Assembly (NCBI GenBank): GCA_963730305.1 | Contig: CAVSRB010000002.1 | Span: 248,001 to 312,000, forward strand | Length of the DNA stretch: 64,000 bases | Direction: 5' to 3' | Origin: CAMYMQ01 sp963730305 | Lineage (GTDB): Bacteria > Pseudomonadota > Alphaproteobacteria > Bin65 | Shown: positions 63,052-64,000 of the stretch, one piece after another | How positions within the stretch are numbered: the first letter of the stretch is position 1 | Layout: each line of letters starts with the position of its first letter | Notes under the pieces: generated by a model | Told to the model about the DNA's origin: nothing | What the model saw: only the letters and a program-made list of their open reading frames with translations | Databases searched by the model: none | Position numbers and translations under genes: made by a program

Positions 63052-64000
63052 ATGACGTTCAAAGCGATGGTTCTCGACGAACAGGACGGCAAGGTCACCG
63101 GGGCCGTTCGGGACCTGGACGAGAGCTCGTTGCCGGACGGCGACGTGGTCGTGGACGTCGCCTGCTCGGATCTCAACTACAAGGACGGGCTGATCCTGAA
63201 GGGCAAGGCGCGGCTGGTGCGCGACTACCCGCACGTCCCCGGTATCGACCTGGCCGGCACCGTCGCGACGTCGGATTCGGCCGCGTTCGCGCCGGGCGAC
63301 AAGGTCGTCCTGACCGGCTGGGGCCTGGGCGAGCGCCATTGGGGCGGCCACGCGCAGAAGGCCCGGGTCAAGGGGGACTGGCTGGTCAAGCTGCCCGACG
63401 GGCTGTCGCTGCAGCAGGCGATGGCGATCGGCACGGCCGGCTTCACCGCGATGATCTCGGTGCTGGCGCTCGAACATGCAGGGGTCGCCAACGACGGCGG
63501 GCCCGTCCTGGTCACCGGTGCGACCGGGGGCGTCGGCAGCGTCGCCGTGGCGTTGCTGGCGGCCGCGGGCTACGAGGTCGCCGCGGCGACCGGCAAGGCG
63601 ACCGAGCACGATTATCTGCGCGGCCTCGGCGCGTCGGAGATCGTCGACCGGGCGGAGTTCGCCGAGGCGTCGAACCGGCCGCTGGAATCGGCGCGCTGGA
63701 ACGGGGGCATCGACACGGTCGGTGGCACGACGCTGGCGCGGATTCTGACCCAGATGAAGCCGCACACGGCGGTCTCGGTCTGCGGCAACGCCGGCGGCAA
63801 CGAGCTGAACACGACCGTGCTGCCGTGCATCCTGCGCGGGGTCAGCATCCTCGGCATCGATTCGGTCTACTACCCGGCGGGCGCCCGGCAGGCGGCCTGG
63901 GACCGATTGGCCCGGGACCTGCCGCTCGACAAGCTCGACGCGATGACGACGGTGATCGGGCTCGACGGCCTGGACGCTGCCGCCGACCGCATCCTCAAGG
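63052..64000 (+). CDS. MDR-type oxidoreductase, acryloyl-CoA reductase (AcuI/YhdH)-like, 3' end outside window
   Basis: Zinc-free medium-chain reductase cut by the window end after 316 complete codons (family about 328). The start TFKAMVLDEQDGKVTGAVRD and the core CSDLNYKDGLILKGKA with PHVPGIDLAGTV, then GWGLGERHWGGHAQKARVK, match the AcuI/YhdH/YhfP branch, and VLVTGATGGVGSVAVALLAA is the NADPH-binding loop. Members reduce acryloyl-CoA in dimethylsulfoniopropionate or 3-hydroxypropionate pathways. The gene starts about 146 bases after the divergent DUF898 gene; its end lies just beyond the window. Confidence 0.88.
   Translation, partial: MTFKAMVLDEQDGKVTGAVRDLDESSLPDGDVVVDVACSDLNYKDGLILKGKARLVRDYPHVPGIDLAGTVATSDSAAFAPGDKVVLTGWGLGERHWGGHAQKARVKGDWLVKLPDGLSLQQAMAIGTAGFTAMISVLALEHAGVANDGGPVLVTGATGGVGSVAVALLAAAGYEVAAATGKATEHDYLRGLGASEIVDRAEFAEASNRPLESARWNGGIDTVGGTTLARILTQMKPHTAVSVCGNAGGNELNTTVLPCILRGVSILGIDSVYYPAGARQAAWDRLARDLPLDKLDAMTTVIGLDGLDAAADRILK

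Overview
The window is about 64 kb of very GC-rich (about 70%) bacterial chromosome. Gene content and order point to an alphaproteobacterium, probably Rhodospirillales-like. Supporting cues are the run ispB - DUF2007 - trmN6-type methyltransferase - S49 peptidase - glyQ - glyS - ppdK - meaB, an NDUFAF5-like methyltransferase near comF and grxC, DUF1178, TAXI and DctP TRAP binding proteins, and CaiB/acyl-CoA synthetase/LLM catabolic genes. No phage, insertion sequence, CRISPR array, rRNA or replication origin was seen. One tRNA (Pro, CGG) is present. The assignment rests on reading the sequence, not on a database search.

Layout. 1-2.7 kb: end of a BMP-type (nucleoside-like) ABC importer. 2.7-4.3 kb: DUF3137 and LemA. 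4.4-9.5 kb: a Gld-like ABC exporter operon (ATPase, permease, GldG-like auxiliary protein, DUF4340). 9.6-12.8 kb: a MATE exporter divergent from a Tat-exported PhoD-type phosphatase. 12.9-17.4 kb: an envelope-lipid module (lipid A synthase N-domain protein, GT2, ArnT-like GT39, and a fused tandem PAP2 phosphatase). 17.4-23.1 kb: membrane protein, nitrilase, grxC, Crp-family regulator, comF, SDR, Rap1a/Tai-like protein and NDUFAF5-like methyltransferase. 23.3-29.4 kb: adenylate cyclase/TPR protein, YHS protein, DUF4166, methyltransferase, DUF1178 and an APH-like kinase. 29.4-31.7 kb: an accessory stretch with a lower-GC two-gene cassette, a DUF882 peptidase and a Phd/PIN toxin-antitoxin pair. 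31.8-40.7 kb: catabolic genes (CaiB, LLM, SnoaL, acyl-CoA synthetase, carbamoylase-type hydrolase, phosphodiesterase, creatininase) and apt, with two repeat-rich gaps. 40.9-44.5 kb: TAXI binding protein, UspA, an uncharacterised His-rich protein and a DctP binding protein. 44.7-55.4 kb: tRNA-Pro and the conserved housekeeping run. 55.4-64 kb: ygfZ, three glycosyltransferases coupled to pyrC, an M48 protease, a DUF898 protein and an AcuI-like oxidoreductase cut by the window end.

Ten genes are broken as written, nearly all by a single extra base, including glyQ and glyS, which a cell cannot normally lose. I type these as pseudogene because their frame is interrupted in this sequence, but I think consensus errors are the likelier cause. 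The most unusual biology candidates are the fused double PAP2 phosphatase with its palindromic promoter region, the low-GC two-gene cassette at 29.4-30.3 kb, and the TGACA/GATAACC-rich repeat gap at 36.7-37.16 kb.
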